This document shows positions 1-8,568 of a stretch of 64,000 bases of DNA, one piece after another. A program made the translations under genes and the position numbers. The stretch comes from M3007 sp041392625. Its GTDB lineage: Bacteria; Bacteroidota; Bacteroidia; Chitinophagales; Saprospiraceae. The stretch spans positions 124,001 to 188,000 of the forward strand of contig JAWKLR010000006.1 in the NCBI GenBank assembly GCA_041392625.1. The letters are read 5' to 3'. The notes below the pieces were generated by a model that ran no database searches, was not told where the DNA came from, and worked only from the letters and a program-made list of their open reading frames with translations. How positions within the stretch are numbered: the first letter of the stretch is position 1; the number at the start of each line of letters is the position of its first letter.

Positions 1-1307
1 CGCAGATTGCTGTGTACGACGATTACCGGGGATGGGCCAATACGCCATACAGTGGAACACAGGAGTTTTACCACGACTTTGCCGATTACGATGTGACCAT
101 TACCATGCCTAAGGGCTTTATGGTGTGGGCAACCGGAGAATGGCAGAACGCCGCAAAACTGCTCCAGAAACCAGTGTTGGAAAAATGGGAACGTGCCCAT
201 ACATCGGTAGATGTGGTATCCATCTGGAAAGAAGCGGACCTGAAAGCAGGAACGGTTTTCAATAAAAGCAAGGAAAATACATTCCACTACATTGCTTCAC
301 AGGTGCCCGACTTCACATTTGCCACCAGCGACCATTACAACTGGGATGCTGTATCCGTAGAAGTAGACGCATCAACACGTCGCCGCACCCTGGTAAGTGC
401 TGCGTACGACACCAATTCTGAAGACTATTATGAGGTAGCCCGAATTGCTGCCGATGCCATCCACCTGTTTAGCAACTGGCTGCCGGGTTATCCATTTCCC
501 TATCCGTGTATGACGGTGTTTAATGGAAATGATGGAATGGAATACCCGATGATGGTAAATGATGCGAGCGTGTCAAAAGATTTCGTAACATCCCTCACAG
601 CCCACGAAGTTGCTCATACGTACTTTCCGTTTATGATGGGAATCAACGAGCAGGAGTATGCCTGGATGGATGAAGGCTGGGCAAACTTTTTTGATAGTTT
701 TATTGCGGATTCCCTAACCGGTAGCAACTCCAGCAATCTGCGTGGATTTGGACGGGTGGCCGGTACCGATTTTGAAGTGCCACCCATGGTTCGTTCCAGT
801 TTTTTGAGTGGAAGCGCCTATGGTATTGCTTCGTATTCTCGTCCGCAGGCAGCCTATACAACCCTGTTGGATATACTGGGGTATGAGACCTTCCACAAAT
901 GCATGGTAGAGTACATGGATCGCTGGAAAGGAAAACACCCGACTCCATACGATTTCTTTTATACCTGGAACGATGTATCGGGTCAAAACCTGGACTGGTA
1001 TTGGGAGCCCTGGTTTTTTGACTGGGCATATCCGGATCTTGGCATCAATGGGGTAGTTGCAAATGAAGCAAAAAACGCTCAGGATATTCTGATCGACCGC
1101 AATGGAAAACTGCCTATTGCCGTTCACCTCGAATTGGAATATTCAGATGGGTCAAAAGAAACCATTCATCGGACCGCAGCGGTTTGGAAGGACGGCCGGA
1201 AGCAAATTCGATTGAGTGGTGCAGAAGGAAAAACCATTCAAACTGCCAAGTTGGGCGACCGGCATATTCCGGATTCCGTACGCGAAAATGATGAATGGAA
1301 ACGCTAA
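1..1307 (+). CDS. M1-family metallopeptidase, C-terminal part (5' end outside window)
   Basis: The reading frame is open to the window edge, so the GTG at 12 is not a credible start and the N-terminal domain is missing. The visible part carries the zinc-binding HEVAH motif followed 18 residues later by the Glu of DEGWANFF, the gluzincin HExxH-x18-E signature of M1 aminopeptidases. A GMEYPMM stretch upstream of HEVAH matches the family's GxMEN-like exopeptidase loop, here degenerate. After the catalytic domain come an alpha-helical segment and a short beta-rich C-terminus. Proteins of this type in Bacteroidota are usually exported and degrade peptides in the periplasm or outside. Whether it has a signal peptide or sorting domain cannot be seen. 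Family assignment is firm; substrate is unknown. Confidence 0.85.
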   Translation, partial: QIAVYDDYRGWANTPYSGTQEFYHDFADYDVTITMPKGFMVWATGEWQNAAKLLQKPVLEKWERAHTSVDVVSIWKEADLKAGTVFNKSKENTFHYIASQVPDFTFATSDHYNWDAVSVEVDASTRRRTLVSAAYDTNSEDYYEVARIAADAIHLFSNWLPGYPFPYPCMTVFNGNDGMEYPMMVNDASVSKDFVTSLTAHEVAHTYFPFMMGINEQEYAWMDEGWANFFDSFIADSLTGSNSSNLRGFGRVAGTDFEVPPMVRSSFLSGSAYGIASYSRPQAAYTTLLDILGYETFHKCMVEYMDRWKGKHPTPYDFFYTWNDVSGQNLDWYWEPWFFDWAYPDLGINGVVANEAKNAQDILIDRNGKLPIAVHLELEYSDGSKETIHRTAAVWKDGRKQIRLSGAEGKTIQTAKLGDRHIPDSVRENDEWKR

Positions 1308-1354
1308 GAGCATTTGAAATTGTGCATCAACGCATACCAATCATGCTCTAAATA

Positions 1355-1384
1355 TTGAGAAACCACCGGAGTAGTGTATATTTG
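1355..1384 (+). promoter_or_regulatory. Bacteroidota-type promoter for SPOR gene
   Basis: TATATTTG at 1377-1384 fits the TAnnTTTG -7 box, with a TTG-containing -33-like element at 1355-1357 about 19 bases upstream. It lies about 40 bases before the ATG at 1426. Assigned by consensus only. Confidence 0.5.
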
Positions 1385-1425
1385 TTAAACAGGCTCTTTT
1401 ACACCTCTGTTAAAACCGTAGTACT

Positions 1426-2061
1426 ATGCGCAACAATAATTTTATTACATATGCCCTTTATGGGATGATTGGTCTGCTTATCGTGATAGCCGGATACAAG
1501 GCTTGTGAGATGAAAGCCAAAGAAGCAGAACAGGCTGAAAAGAATAAGCAACTGGACGAAACGCTGGACTACTACGGTTTTCTGGATGACTCCACCTCCA
1601 CCGAAAGTACTTTTGATAGTTCCGGGACCTCCGCTGCTGTAGACGGAATCGAATACGATGAACCTCAACCAATCAGTCGGCCGGAGCAACCGACTGTAAC
1701 TAAAAAGGAAAAGGTTGAGAACAAACCTACAACAACGACAACCGCATCTACGGCTGATAAACAGCCCTTGCAACCAAAGGTGACTACCACCAAACCAAGC
1801 GTGACCAGTCAGCCCCAGCCACCTTCAAACAGTGGTCGGTATATGGTGGTTACGGGGGCGTTTCGGTCGATCACCAATGCCCGTGATGAAATGGAAGGCT
1901 TGGTTAAATCAGGTTACCTGAATGCCGAGGTTCGGAGCTTGGCTCAAGGGTATCACCATGCAATTGCGTTCCGATCAAATAGTAAATCTGCTGCTCAGCA
2001 GAAAGCCAACGAGTTGCGACTCAAAGGCTTTCCGGAAGCGTATGTGAAGGCTGCGTATTAA
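1426..2061 (+). CDS. SPOR domain-containing membrane protein
   Basis: 211 residues. An N-terminal transmembrane helix (about residues 6-25) is followed by an acidic/Thr-Pro-Gln-rich low-complexity linker (about 30-130) and a C-terminal SPOR domain (about 137-211, starting GRYMVVTGAFRS). SPOR domains bind septal peptidoglycan with denuded glycan strands, so the protein is probably an inner-membrane anchored, periplasm-facing factor of the division or cell-wall machinery. The gene stands alone: it has its own promoter and a strong hairpin after the stop. The start ATG is preceded by a good promoter and gives the membrane anchor directly. Specific role unknown. Confidence 0.85.
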   Translation: MRNNNFITYALYGMIGLLIVIAGYKACEMKAKEAEQAEKNKQLDETLDYYGFLDDSTSTESTFDSSGTSAAVDGIEYDEPQPISRPEQPTVTKKEKVENKPTTTTTASTADKQPLQPKVTTTKPSVTSQPQPPSNSGRYMVVTGAFRSITNARDEMEGLVKSGYLNAEVRSLAQGYHHAIAFRSNSKSAAQQKANELRLKGFPEAYVKAAY

Positions 2062-2087
2062 ACCTACGTGCTCTTAATATTGAATTA

Positions 2088-2124
2088 AAATCCCGGCTTT
2101 TGGTAGCACCAAAAGCCGGGATTT
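2088..2124. terminator. Bidirectional terminator, perfect 17-bp stem
   Basis: A perfect inverted repeat, 2088-2104 paired with 2108-2124 around a 3-base loop, with A-rich and T-rich outer ends on both strands. It sits between the convergent SPOR (+) and AMP nucleosidase (-) genes and can terminate both. Confidence 0.9.
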
Positions 2125-2151
2125 GTGTTTTATGGAGGTTCTTCAAATCAT

Positions 2152-3012
2152 TCAATCCTCGAAACGGAGGTGTTTGATGGTTTGCCCTTTATTGATCAAT
2201 TGTTTCAGGGAGTCGATACCAATTGCCAAGTGTGTTTCGGCGAAATTGGCACTGACCTTTTTATCGCTTTCCTCGGTTTTAACCCCCTCAGGAGTCATAG
2301 GCATATCACTTATGAGCAAGAGTGCCCCTGCCCGGATATGGTTTTTGAATGCTGCAACAAAAATCGTGGCTGTTTCCATATCGACTGCGATGGTCCGGAG
2401 GTCTACCAGGCGTTTCTTAATATCCTCACGGTGCTCCCAAACCCGTTTGTTGGTGGTATAGATCACGCCGGTCCAATAGTCAAGGTTGTAATCGCGAATG
2501 GTCGTTGATACGGCTTTTTGCAGGGCAAAGGCAGGGAGTGCCGGAACCTCAGGCGGTAGGTAGTCATCGCTGGTTCCTTCACCGCGAATGGCTGCAATCG
2601 GCAACACCAGATCGCCAACTTTATTCTTTCCGGTCTTGGTACCACCGCATTTACCCAGGAATAAGACCGCTTTGGGTTTGATAGCCTCAAGCAAGTCGAT
2701 GATCAGACCGGCATTGGGTGATCCGATTCCGAAATTTATGATGGTGATGTTATCGCTGGTTGCAGCCTGCATTGCCCGCTCTTCACCGTATATTTTCACA
2801 TTGTTCATCTGGGCAAAGGCCCGGACGTAGGCTCCAAAGTTTACAAGGAGGATGTACTCGCCAAATTCACTCAAAGGCATTCCCGTGTAGCGGGGAAGCC
2901 AATCATTTACAATACTTGCTTTTGCTGCTTTTTCGGCCTGGAGTTTTTCTGCTTCCAGTTGTTCCAATTGCTCAGGAGAGAGGGAGGGAAAACTACTTTG
3001 GTTATTCTTCAT
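2152..3012 (-). CDS. amn: AMP nucleosidase (short Bacteroidota type)
   Basis: 286 residues. Resembles the short phosphorylase-fold AMP nucleosidases of Bacteroidota, which hydrolyse AMP to adenine and ribose 5-phosphate in purine salvage. After a charged helical N-terminus (1-35), the nucleoside-phosphorylase fold shows the INFGIGSPNAG and LFLGKCGGTK glycine-rich segments and the VDMETATIFVAA motif, where the Met-Glu pair contacts the ribose in this superfamily. It is shorter than the proteobacterial enzyme, which has an extra N-terminal domain. The ATG at 3012 lies close to a good promoter. Another PNP-family nucleosidase is possible but less likely. Confidence 0.85.
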   Translation of the reverse strand: MKNNQSSFPSLSPEQLEQLEAEKLQAEKAAKASIVNDWLPRYTGMPLSEFGEYILLVNFGAYVRAFAQMNNVKIYGEERAMQAATSDNITIINFGIGSPNAGLIIDLLEAIKPKAVLFLGKCGGTKTGKNKVGDLVLPIAAIRGEGTSDDYLPPEVPALPAFALQKAVSTTIRDYNLDYWTGVIYTTNKRVWEHREDIKKRLVDLRTIAVDMETATIFVAAFKNHIRAGALLLISDMPMTPEGVKTEESDKKVSANFAETHLAIGIDSLKQLINKGQTIKHLRFED

Positions 3013-3027
3013 AAGCGTTTTTCACGG

Positions 3028-3035
3028 CAAAGATA
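3028..3035 (-). promoter_or_regulatory. -7 promoter box of AMP nucleosidase gene
   Basis: On the minus strand TATCTTTG followed by C matches TAnnTTTG, 16-23 bases before the start codon. No convincing -33 TTTG lies upstream, where an intergenic repeat begins. Confidence 0.5.
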
Positions 3036-3039
3036 CATA

Positions 3040-3535
3040 AAAGGAGGGAATAGTAGTCAGTAGTCAGTGGCCAGTAGTCAGTAGGGGCAAGGCTTGCCCT
3101 TGCCCATAAACAAATCAACAGAGCCTCGCAGAGGCGAACGAAATTATTTCCGATTTCCGATTACATGAAATCCGATTTCCGAATTGATTTTTGATCGGAA
3201 AATGGAAGATTGGTTTTTAAACGAATAAACAAGGGCAAGCGCAGCGTCCCGAATAAACAAGGCTCGGAGAGCCGAATAAACAATATCAACAAATCATCTA
3301 AGCCCCGTCAGGCAGGGTTGTTAAGTTCTGCATATATTTGCGTTTAAAAAAGCAAATGGATATATTAATTCATTTAAGCAGGTTACCAGATAGTCGCCGC
3401 AAACAGGGGCTGCGCTACCCTATGGATAAGACGATGTTACTGATGTTGGTAGGCACTCTTGCAGGCTGTAAGGGCTATCGAACAAATCATCTAAGCCCCG
3501 TCAGGGGCGCATCAACAAATCATCAATTCCTGTTT
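3040..3535. repeat. Modular intergenic repeat, locus A
   Basis: Made of short recurring modules: an agtcagt-type heptamer array at about 3053-3085; hairpin modules built on cctcgcagagg (about 3123) and on GC-rich pairs; two near copies of a 'gaaatccgatttccga' motif at 3145-3185; and a 25-base direct repeat at 3288-3312 and 3481-3505 that contains a ccccgtcagg core. The modules are joined by the phrases aataaacaa and aacaaatcatc. The same modules, in the opposite orientation, occur near 28.0 kb. Apart from the transposase remnant between the direct repeats, no gene is seen here. Confidence 0.8.
3356..3484 (+). pseudogene. ISAs1-family transposase, N-terminal remnant
   Basis: About 43 codons from the ATG at 3356 read as the N-terminal DDE-associated domain of ISAs1 (H-repeat) transposases: HLSRLPDSRRKQG, RYPMDK and a GTLAGCKGYR segment. 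The reading then runs straight into the 25-base direct repeat at 3481 and the rest of the transposase is absent. It is a truncated relic lying exactly between the two copies of that repeat (3288-3312 and 3481-3505), which suggests collapse by recombination or excision. Confidence 0.75.
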
Positions 3536-3833
3536 ATTCTTCCTGTTTCCCGTAGGCGAGCTCGATGATTTCATCTGCGGTCATGCCATCTACTTGTTTG
3601 TAGATAACGGAGCGAACTGCAGTGGCATCCAGGTCTTTTGTAGAGTCTTTCATGACCAGGTTGGTAAGGAGTTTGCTGAGTGCAAAATCCAGTTTATTTG
3701 CTTTGTTTTTGGGAAGTTCCGCCCGCATTTTATCGTAGGATGCCTTGAACGTTTTTTCATTGCTGCCATCAATGGTCTTGGTGCAGGCAAGTGCAGAAAG
3801 CAGGAGGAAAAGGAAAACGATACGTTTTAACAT
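3534..3833 (-). CDS. Small lipoprotein, DUF6694-like
   Basis: 99 residues from the ATG at 3833. This start is preferred over an upstream in-frame ATG at 3851 because it begins a clean signal peptide, MLKRIVFLFLLLSALAC, with a lipobox cysteine at residue 17. The mature part is a small charged helical domain (TIDGSNEKTFKASYDKM and further helices), as in DUF6694 lipoproteins. It would be tethered to a membrane facing the periplasm. Function of the family is unknown. It is a single gene between repeat locus A and a palindromic element. The DUF assignment is from recall of the N-terminal pattern and is tentative; the lipoprotein call is firm. Confidence 0.7.
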   Translation of the reverse strand: MLKRIVFLFLLLSALACTKTIDGSNEKTFKASYDKMRAELPKNKANKLDFALSKLLTNLVMKDSTKDLDATAVRSVIYKQVDGMTADEIIELAYGKQEE

Positions 3834-3867
3834 GATATCTTTTTTTGACAAATTTTAATCAAATACT

Positions 3868-4026
3868 AGAGCGTGTTTGGGATTTTAGTTTGAGGCGAAA
3901 TCGAGCAAATTTTGTATTAATTGAGACAAAATTTGTAGTTGTAGTCGGATTCTACAGCGAAAATTTTAACGAAAAGTAAAATAAAATTTGCCGTTTGTAG
4001 CCCAAACATAAAACCCCAAACACGCT
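3868..4026. repeat. MITE-like palindromic element
   Basis: Terminal inverted repeats agcgtgtttggg (3870-3881) and its exact complement (4015-4026) enclose about 130 AT-rich bases that contain a second perfect 10-bp palindrome, caaattttgt (3906-3915) with acaaaatttg (3926-3935). The right end abuts the stop codon of the epimerase gene. Related end sequences are seen near 22,762-22,818 and, diverged, at 31,566-31,614. Could be a non-autonomous mobile element; may also act as a terminator for the epimerase operon. Confidence 0.55.
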
Positions 4027-4027
4027 T

Positions 4028-4981
4028 TTAGTTGGGGTTTTTCCGGTACCACTCGACAAAGCGCTTCACGCCTTCGCGCAAGCTTACTTTAGGTTGGTAA
4101 TCAAAATACGCGCTGGCCTTTCGGACATCGGCATGTGTCTGATCCACATCACCGGGCTGCTTGTCGATAAAATTGAGTTCCAATTTTTTATCCAGCGCAT
4201 GTTCCAGGGCATCCACCATATCGAGCAAATGGACCGGATGCCCATTGCCAAGATTGAACAGTTGGAAATCGAGTTGTGGCGTATTGACCAGTGCTTGAAT
4301 CCCGTCTACAATATCATCAATGTAGGTGTAGTCTCTGCGCGTTTTACCATCTCCATAAATTGGGATTTCCAGGTTTTCAAGCGCCAGGTGGGTGAATTTG
4401 TGAATAGCCAGGTCAGGACGTTGCCGGGGACCGTATACCGTAAAAAAACGGAGACAGGCAATTTCCATTTGATACAGATGATGGTAACTGTGGCAAATCA
4501 ATTCCCCGCTGCGCTTGGTCGCTGCATAGGGTGAAATGGGGAATCCCACATCATCAGTTTCAGAAAAGGGGACTTTATCCTGATTTCCATATACCGAAGA
4601 GGAGGAGGCAAACAAAAATCGCCGAACACCTGTTTTTTGTGCCGCTTCCAATAAATTGGTTGTGCCCCGCAGGTTGACATCTACATATTCCAGGGGCTGA
4701 AGCAATGAAGGGCGAACACCGGCTTTTGCCGCCAGGTGGATAACTACAGAAAAGGTGTGCTCCTCAAATAAGTGTTCAACAAGCGCAGTATCCCGAATGT
4801 CTCCTTCGACAAATTGAAAGTTGGAATGACGGGTGCACACTGCTGTGTTTTTATTTTTTATCTCAATGGAATAATAGGGGTCGTAATTATCCAGACCAAC
4901 TACTGTCTGACCACTTTCCAGCAGCCGTTCACACACATGCGACCCAATAAATCCGGCCGACCCGGTTACCAATATGCTCAT
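4028..4981 (-). CDS. NAD-dependent nucleotide-sugar epimerase/dehydratase
   Basis: 317 residues, full-length extended SDR protein. The N-terminus has the NAD-binding GSAGFIGSHVCERLL Rossmann motif (about 7-21), a GDIRD adenine loop, the SSSSVYG strand and the catalytic YAATK (about 152-156). The overall pattern (LDNYDPYYS after the Rossmann loop, RFFTVYGPRQRPD near 185, YGDGKTRRDYTYIDDIVDGI) is typical of UDP-glucuronate 4-epimerases and related UDP-hexose epimerases, so it probably supplies an activated uronic acid or hexose for the glycan made by this operon. It is the last gene of a four-gene operon and its start overlaps the preceding gene by 4 bases (ATGA). Exact substrate is inferred. 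Confidence 0.85.
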   Translation of the reverse strand: MSILVTGSAGFIGSHVCERLLESGQTVVGLDNYDPYYSIEIKNKNTAVCTRHSNFQFVEGDIRDTALVEHLFEEHTFSVVIHLAAKAGVRPSLLQPLEYVDVNLRGTTNLLEAAQKTGVRRFLFASSSSVYGNQDKVPFSETDDVGFPISPYAATKRSGELICHSYHHLYQMEIACLRFFTVYGPRQRPDLAIHKFTHLALENLEIPIYGDGKTRRDYTYIDDIVDGIQALVNTPQLDFQLFNLGNGHPVHLLDMVDALEHALDKKLELNFIDKQPGDVDQTHADVRKASAYFDYQPKVSLREGVKRFVEWYRKNPN

Positions 4982-5829
4982 TGTTTCGAAGATTTATCCA
5001 GCAGCGTTGAGTTAAAACTGTAAACCATTCCAAAAAGGGCAACAGCCGTAGAAACCAGATAAAATAGAAATGCAATTGCCACTGCTTTTTCTGCATCAAT
5101 CCCCAGAAAGCCTGCACCCCATAAAAATGTGATTTCGCGTGCACCGGCTCCACCTATAGTAAGTGGGAGCATGGCCACAACAGACGAAATCAAAAATAAT
5201 ACAGAATAAGCCAGCCACTGGTCGCCCTGGTCGAGCGCAAAGATAAGGCCTAATGTGGCTAAAGTTTGAGCCATTTGTACTGCAATTGCTTGCAGCGAGG
5301 TTCTTGCCCAGACAGTTTGCAATTTGGCCCAATGGTATATGTAATAACTGACGGGGATGCTGAGCACTAAACCCAGTATCCACAACCAGTTTAAAAACTG
5401 CAGTGGAGGAATTCCGGGAAGCAGGATCAAACAGAGCTGCCCGAGTGCGATAGCCCCGGTTATTCGGTCCATCAAGGTTATGGTGAACAGCCGCTTGAAT
5501 GGCTGTTTGAACCGGTCCATCAGAATTTTTATTTTGTATCCATCTCCGCTAATCCCGCCCGGCAACAACAGGTTGTAATACATGCCCAACCAGTACAAAC
5601 GCAGATTTTCCCGTACACTCAAAACGATCGGCTCGGTCTGAATGAGTACCTGAAACCGATATGCCGCAATAATTTTTGACACAATAAACCAGGATGCAGC
5701 CCATAGAATATAGAGCGGCGAAACAGTCCCGATGAGTTGAAACAGCAAACGGGTATCGATCTTTTGTACTACCAGGTACAAAATCAAAACCGATACGGCT
5801 AGTTTGAGTGCGGTTTTCAGATACTTCAT
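4978..5829 (-). CDS. Lysylphosphatidylglycerol synthase-type membrane protein (flippase-like)
   Basis: 283 residues, polytopic. Predicted hydrophobic segments run through most of the length (first at about 8-24), with the family motifs NLLLPGGISGDGYKI (about 92-106) and GGAGAREI (about 226-233) typical of the LPG_synthase_TM/UPF0104 group. Members are lipid flippases or transporters, and are often found with glycosyltransferases that make lipid-linked sugars. It overlaps the GT2 gene upstream and the epimerase downstream by 4 bases each, so the three are translationally coupled. A role in flipping or transferring the lipid-linked product is inferred from context. Confidence 0.8.
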   Translation of the reverse strand: MKYLKTALKLAVSVLILYLVVQKIDTRLLFQLIGTVSPLYILWAASWFIVSKIIAAYRFQVLIQTEPIVLSVRENLRLYWLGMYYNLLLPGGISGDGYKIKILMDRFKQPFKRLFTITLMDRITGAIALGQLCLILLPGIPPLQFLNWLWILGLVLSIPVSYYIYHWAKLQTVWARTSLQAIAVQMAQTLATLGLIFALDQGDQWLAYSVLFLISSVVAMLPLTIGGAGAREITFLWGAGFLGIDAEKAVAIAFLFYLVSTAVALFGMVYSFNSTLLDKSSKQ

Positions 5830-6767
5830 TCCCGGTTGCCATGCAATTCACGAACACGGTAAGGCTTCTTTCCCTGCGATTCATAGTAGGTGCGCACCAG
5901 CATTTCCGAGAGAATCCCCAGCGCTACCAGCTGCAAACCTGCGACAACCAGAACTGTTCCCAACATGAGCAGGGGCCGTCCCCAAATGTCGTGACCCAGA
6001 ATTTTTTCTATAAACAGGTAAAATAAAATCAGCGTTCCAATGCCGCTCATAAATACCCCCCAACCACCAAACAAGTGCATCGGCTTGTGCCGAAACCGCT
6101 TTAGATAGAGGATGAGCAAGAGGTCACTGAGTACTCGAATGGTCCGATTGATGCCGTATTTTGATTTTCCAAAACTACGGGCATGGTGTTTTACCGGGGT
6201 TTCGTCCATTCGGGCTCCTTCCAAGTCTGCCAAAACCGGGATAAAACGGTGGAGCTCGCCATAAATTCCCAGAGATTTGGCCAGATCGCTGCGGAACACT
6301 TTAAGCGTGCAGCCATAGTCGTGAAAGTGCACGCCTGATGCCTGGCGAATCATCCAGTTGGCAATTTTGCTTGGAACTTTCCGAAGCAGCATTCCGTCCT
6401 GGCGTTTTTGCCGGATTCCGGCAAGTAAATCCAGGCGGCGTTCTTCCGCTTCCTTCAACATGTGCGGAACATCCGAAGGGTCGTTTTGCAGGTCGCCATC
6501 CATAGTGACAATCCATTCCCCCCTGGCGTATTCAATGCCTGCCGCAAGGGCAGCACTTTGTCCGTAGTTTCTTCGAAACTCCACGATCTGCAAGCGTTCA
6601 TCTTGCAATGCCATCAATTTTTCCAGCGTGCGGTCGGTAGACCCGTCGTCAACATACACGATTTCATAATCCATACCGTTCAGAGCGGTTCGGATCTGCT
6701 CGATCATGGGTTGGATGTTTTCTTCTTCGTTGTAAACGCAGACAACGACCGATACATGTGGTTTCAT
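5826..6767 (-). CDS. Family 2 glycosyltransferase, polyprenyl-phosphate sugar synthase type
   Basis: 313 residues. GT-A fold at 1-230 with VSVVVCVYNEEENI at the start, VDDGSTDRT (about 40-48) and the metal-binding DGD of TMDGDLQNDP (about 88-97). The C-terminal third has two transmembrane helices (about 232-252 and 268-290), as in DPM1/ArnC/GtrB-like enzymes that charge undecaprenyl phosphate with a sugar on the cytoplasmic face. The gene just upstream encodes a GT39 integral-membrane transferase, which would use such a lipid-linked donor on the periplasmic side, so the pair is functionally coherent. Sugar identity unknown. Confidence 0.88.
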   Translation of the reverse strand: MKPHVSVVVCVYNEEENIQPMIEQIRTALNGMDYEIVYVDDGSTDRTLEKLMALQDERLQIVEFRRNYGQSAALAAGIEYARGEWIVTMDGDLQNDPSDVPHMLKEAEERRLDLLAGIRQKRQDGMLLRKVPSKIANWMIRQASGVHFHDYGCTLKVFRSDLAKSLGIYGELHRFIPVLADLEGARMDETPVKHHARSFGKSKYGINRTIRVLSDLLLILYLKRFRHKPMHLFGGWGVFMSGIGTLILFYLFIEKILGHDIWGRPLLMLGTVLVVAGLQLVALGILSEMLVRTYYESQGKKPYRVRELHGNRE

Positions 6768-6769
6768 AC

Positions 6770-8368
6770 TTAGTTTGCTTTCATTAATCCGAGAACTTCT
6801 CCATTTTCCAGGCGCAGACTATCTACAGTCATGCCGGGGAAGTCCGGATATTTTTTCCGATCAACCAAATACAAGGCATTGGGTTGGTCGGTTGTGTCCG
6901 TTTTATATATGATGTGCTGCACCCCACGGGTAGTATAAAACCGTGCAACCTGGTGCGTCTCTGTTTCTTTATAAATAAACCATCGAGATTCCCCCCACTG
7001 TTCTGCCAGACGCGTAGCATCCTCCCGGGTAAAATGAGCCTTGTCGTCCACCATTCGGAATGGAAGCACAAAGCCGTTCAGGCCAATCCGCACGACCAAT
7101 AAAGCCAGGATCAACCACAGGTAAATGCGTCCCCGATCCATCCAGGCACCCACACTGGCCCAAAGCAAGATGGCAGTACCGATTGCCCAAACCGGGATAA
7201 GGTATGGCAATGCATCCACCCGATCGAAAAATGGGATGCCTGCAAAAAGCAAAAAGGATAAACTAATCAACACAGTAAATGCGATGTGCAGGGCTTTGAA
7301 CCAGTTTGCATTTGTCTTACGCGATTCTTCCAGTACAAACCAGCAAACCAGATTGAACAGTGGAATAAACATCAACAGATAGCGCGGGTAAACCTCCACG
7401 GAAATCCAGTAAACCGGAATGTTCACCACCAGCATCCAGAAATTATGGGCAATAAAATCATGGCTTCGGACCCATTGGATAAAACGGGGATGAAAACAGG
7501 CCAGGATGAATAAGGACCAGGGTAAAAAATGATACACCTGCTCAAGTGGAAAGGTGAATAAATGGATAAAGGTCTTATACCAGCCGTGATGTGTGGCCGT
7601 CCGTTGCATGGATTGGTCGAGCAGGATCGAAAATGCCGTTTCCAGCGAGACCTGGTTTGCATACAGGACATAGTATACCAAGACAGGGAGCAAACCCAGC
7701 GCGCCGCCGGCTATGTGCCGGATTGAAAATAACTGTTTTCGGATAGAGCCGTACATCCAAAGCGTCGCCAATATGGATGCTGCCTGAAAAACCAATGCCG
7801 GCAATCCTTTTAGCAAAAAAGCCACCGAGCACAGAAAATAGGAGGCAACAAACAATGCATTCCATTTTCCCTGTTTGCCCCAAAAATAAAGCAGCATGAA
7901 GTTCAGGTAAACAACCAGTGAAAAACACACGTCAATGAGTCCAAGCATGGAGTCCCAAATCAAAATTCGGCCACTGGTAAGCAACATGAAGGCAGCCAGG
8001 AAACCGGCATTTTTGCCAAAGAATTTTGTTGTAAAAACAAAGGCGCTTCCAGCAAAAGCGAACAGGAAAAACAGGGAGGTAAGTCGGCTGGTCCACTCGG
8101 TATACCCGCCGCCAAACTGGGCTACTGCGAGTACAAACCAATTAAAAAGCGGGGGCTTGTTGAAGTAGTAATCCCCATTGAGCGTGGGTGTTAGGTAGTT
8201 GCCGGAAAGGTCCATTTCCAGGGCAACCAGGCTGCGGATGGCTTCATCACCGATAAAGGTCATAAGTTCCAGATTCCAAAAGAACGCCGGAATAGCCAGC
8301 AACAAAATACTGAGCTGAAGTACCCGGGTAGAAGGAATAAGTTTTTGTAATAGACTGGTGATTGCCAT
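6770..8368 (-). CDS. GT39-family integral-membrane glycosyltransferase (ArnT/PMT-like)
   Basis: 532 residues with about a dozen hydrophobic segments and a soluble C-terminal domain (about 430-532). The first periplasmic loop carries FIGDEAIRSLVALEM with the acidic DE pair expected for the GT-C catalytic site, followed by the PPLFNW motif near residue 70. GT39 enzymes move a sugar from a polyprenyl-phosphate donor to lipid A or protein. First gene of the operon running to 4028. A paralogue of exactly the same length, with the near-identical GDEAIRSLVALEM motif, lies at 54199-55797. Acceptor unknown. Confidence 0.85.
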   Translation of the reverse strand: MAITSLLQKLIPSTRVLQLSILLLAIPAFFWNLELMTFIGDEAIRSLVALEMDLSGNYLTPTLNGDYYFNKPPLFNWFVLAVAQFGGGYTEWTSRLTSLFFLFAFAGSAFVFTTKFFGKNAGFLAAFMLLTSGRILIWDSMLGLIDVCFSLVVYLNFMLLYFWGKQGKWNALFVASYFLCSVAFLLKGLPALVFQAASILATLWMYGSIRKQLFSIRHIAGGALGLLPVLVYYVLYANQVSLETAFSILLDQSMQRTATHHGWYKTFIHLFTFPLEQVYHFLPWSLFILACFHPRFIQWVRSHDFIAHNFWMLVVNIPVYWISVEVYPRYLLMFIPLFNLVCWFVLEESRKTNANWFKALHIAFTVLISLSFLLFAGIPFFDRVDALPYLIPVWAIGTAILLWASVGAWMDRGRIYLWLILALLVVRIGLNGFVLPFRMVDDKAHFTREDATRLAEQWGESRWFIYKETETHQVARFYTTRGVQHIIYKTDTTDQPNALYLVDRKKYPDFPGMTVDSLRLENGEVLGLMKAN

Positions 8369-8568
8369 GCGGGAATCCGATTTGGCTGCAAAGATGGGAA
8401 AAAATCAAGTGTTGAAGGTGAAAGAGCGGCGGAGGAGTGCCGCATAGTTTTCGCAAAAATCTGGCGAAAAGCCAGTTCGATTCAGGATAACATCGGTAAA
8501 ATGGTATTTTCATGCCGAAAATCAAGCAAAAGCATGCTTGCTCACTTTTAATTTGAAACGAATAACCA

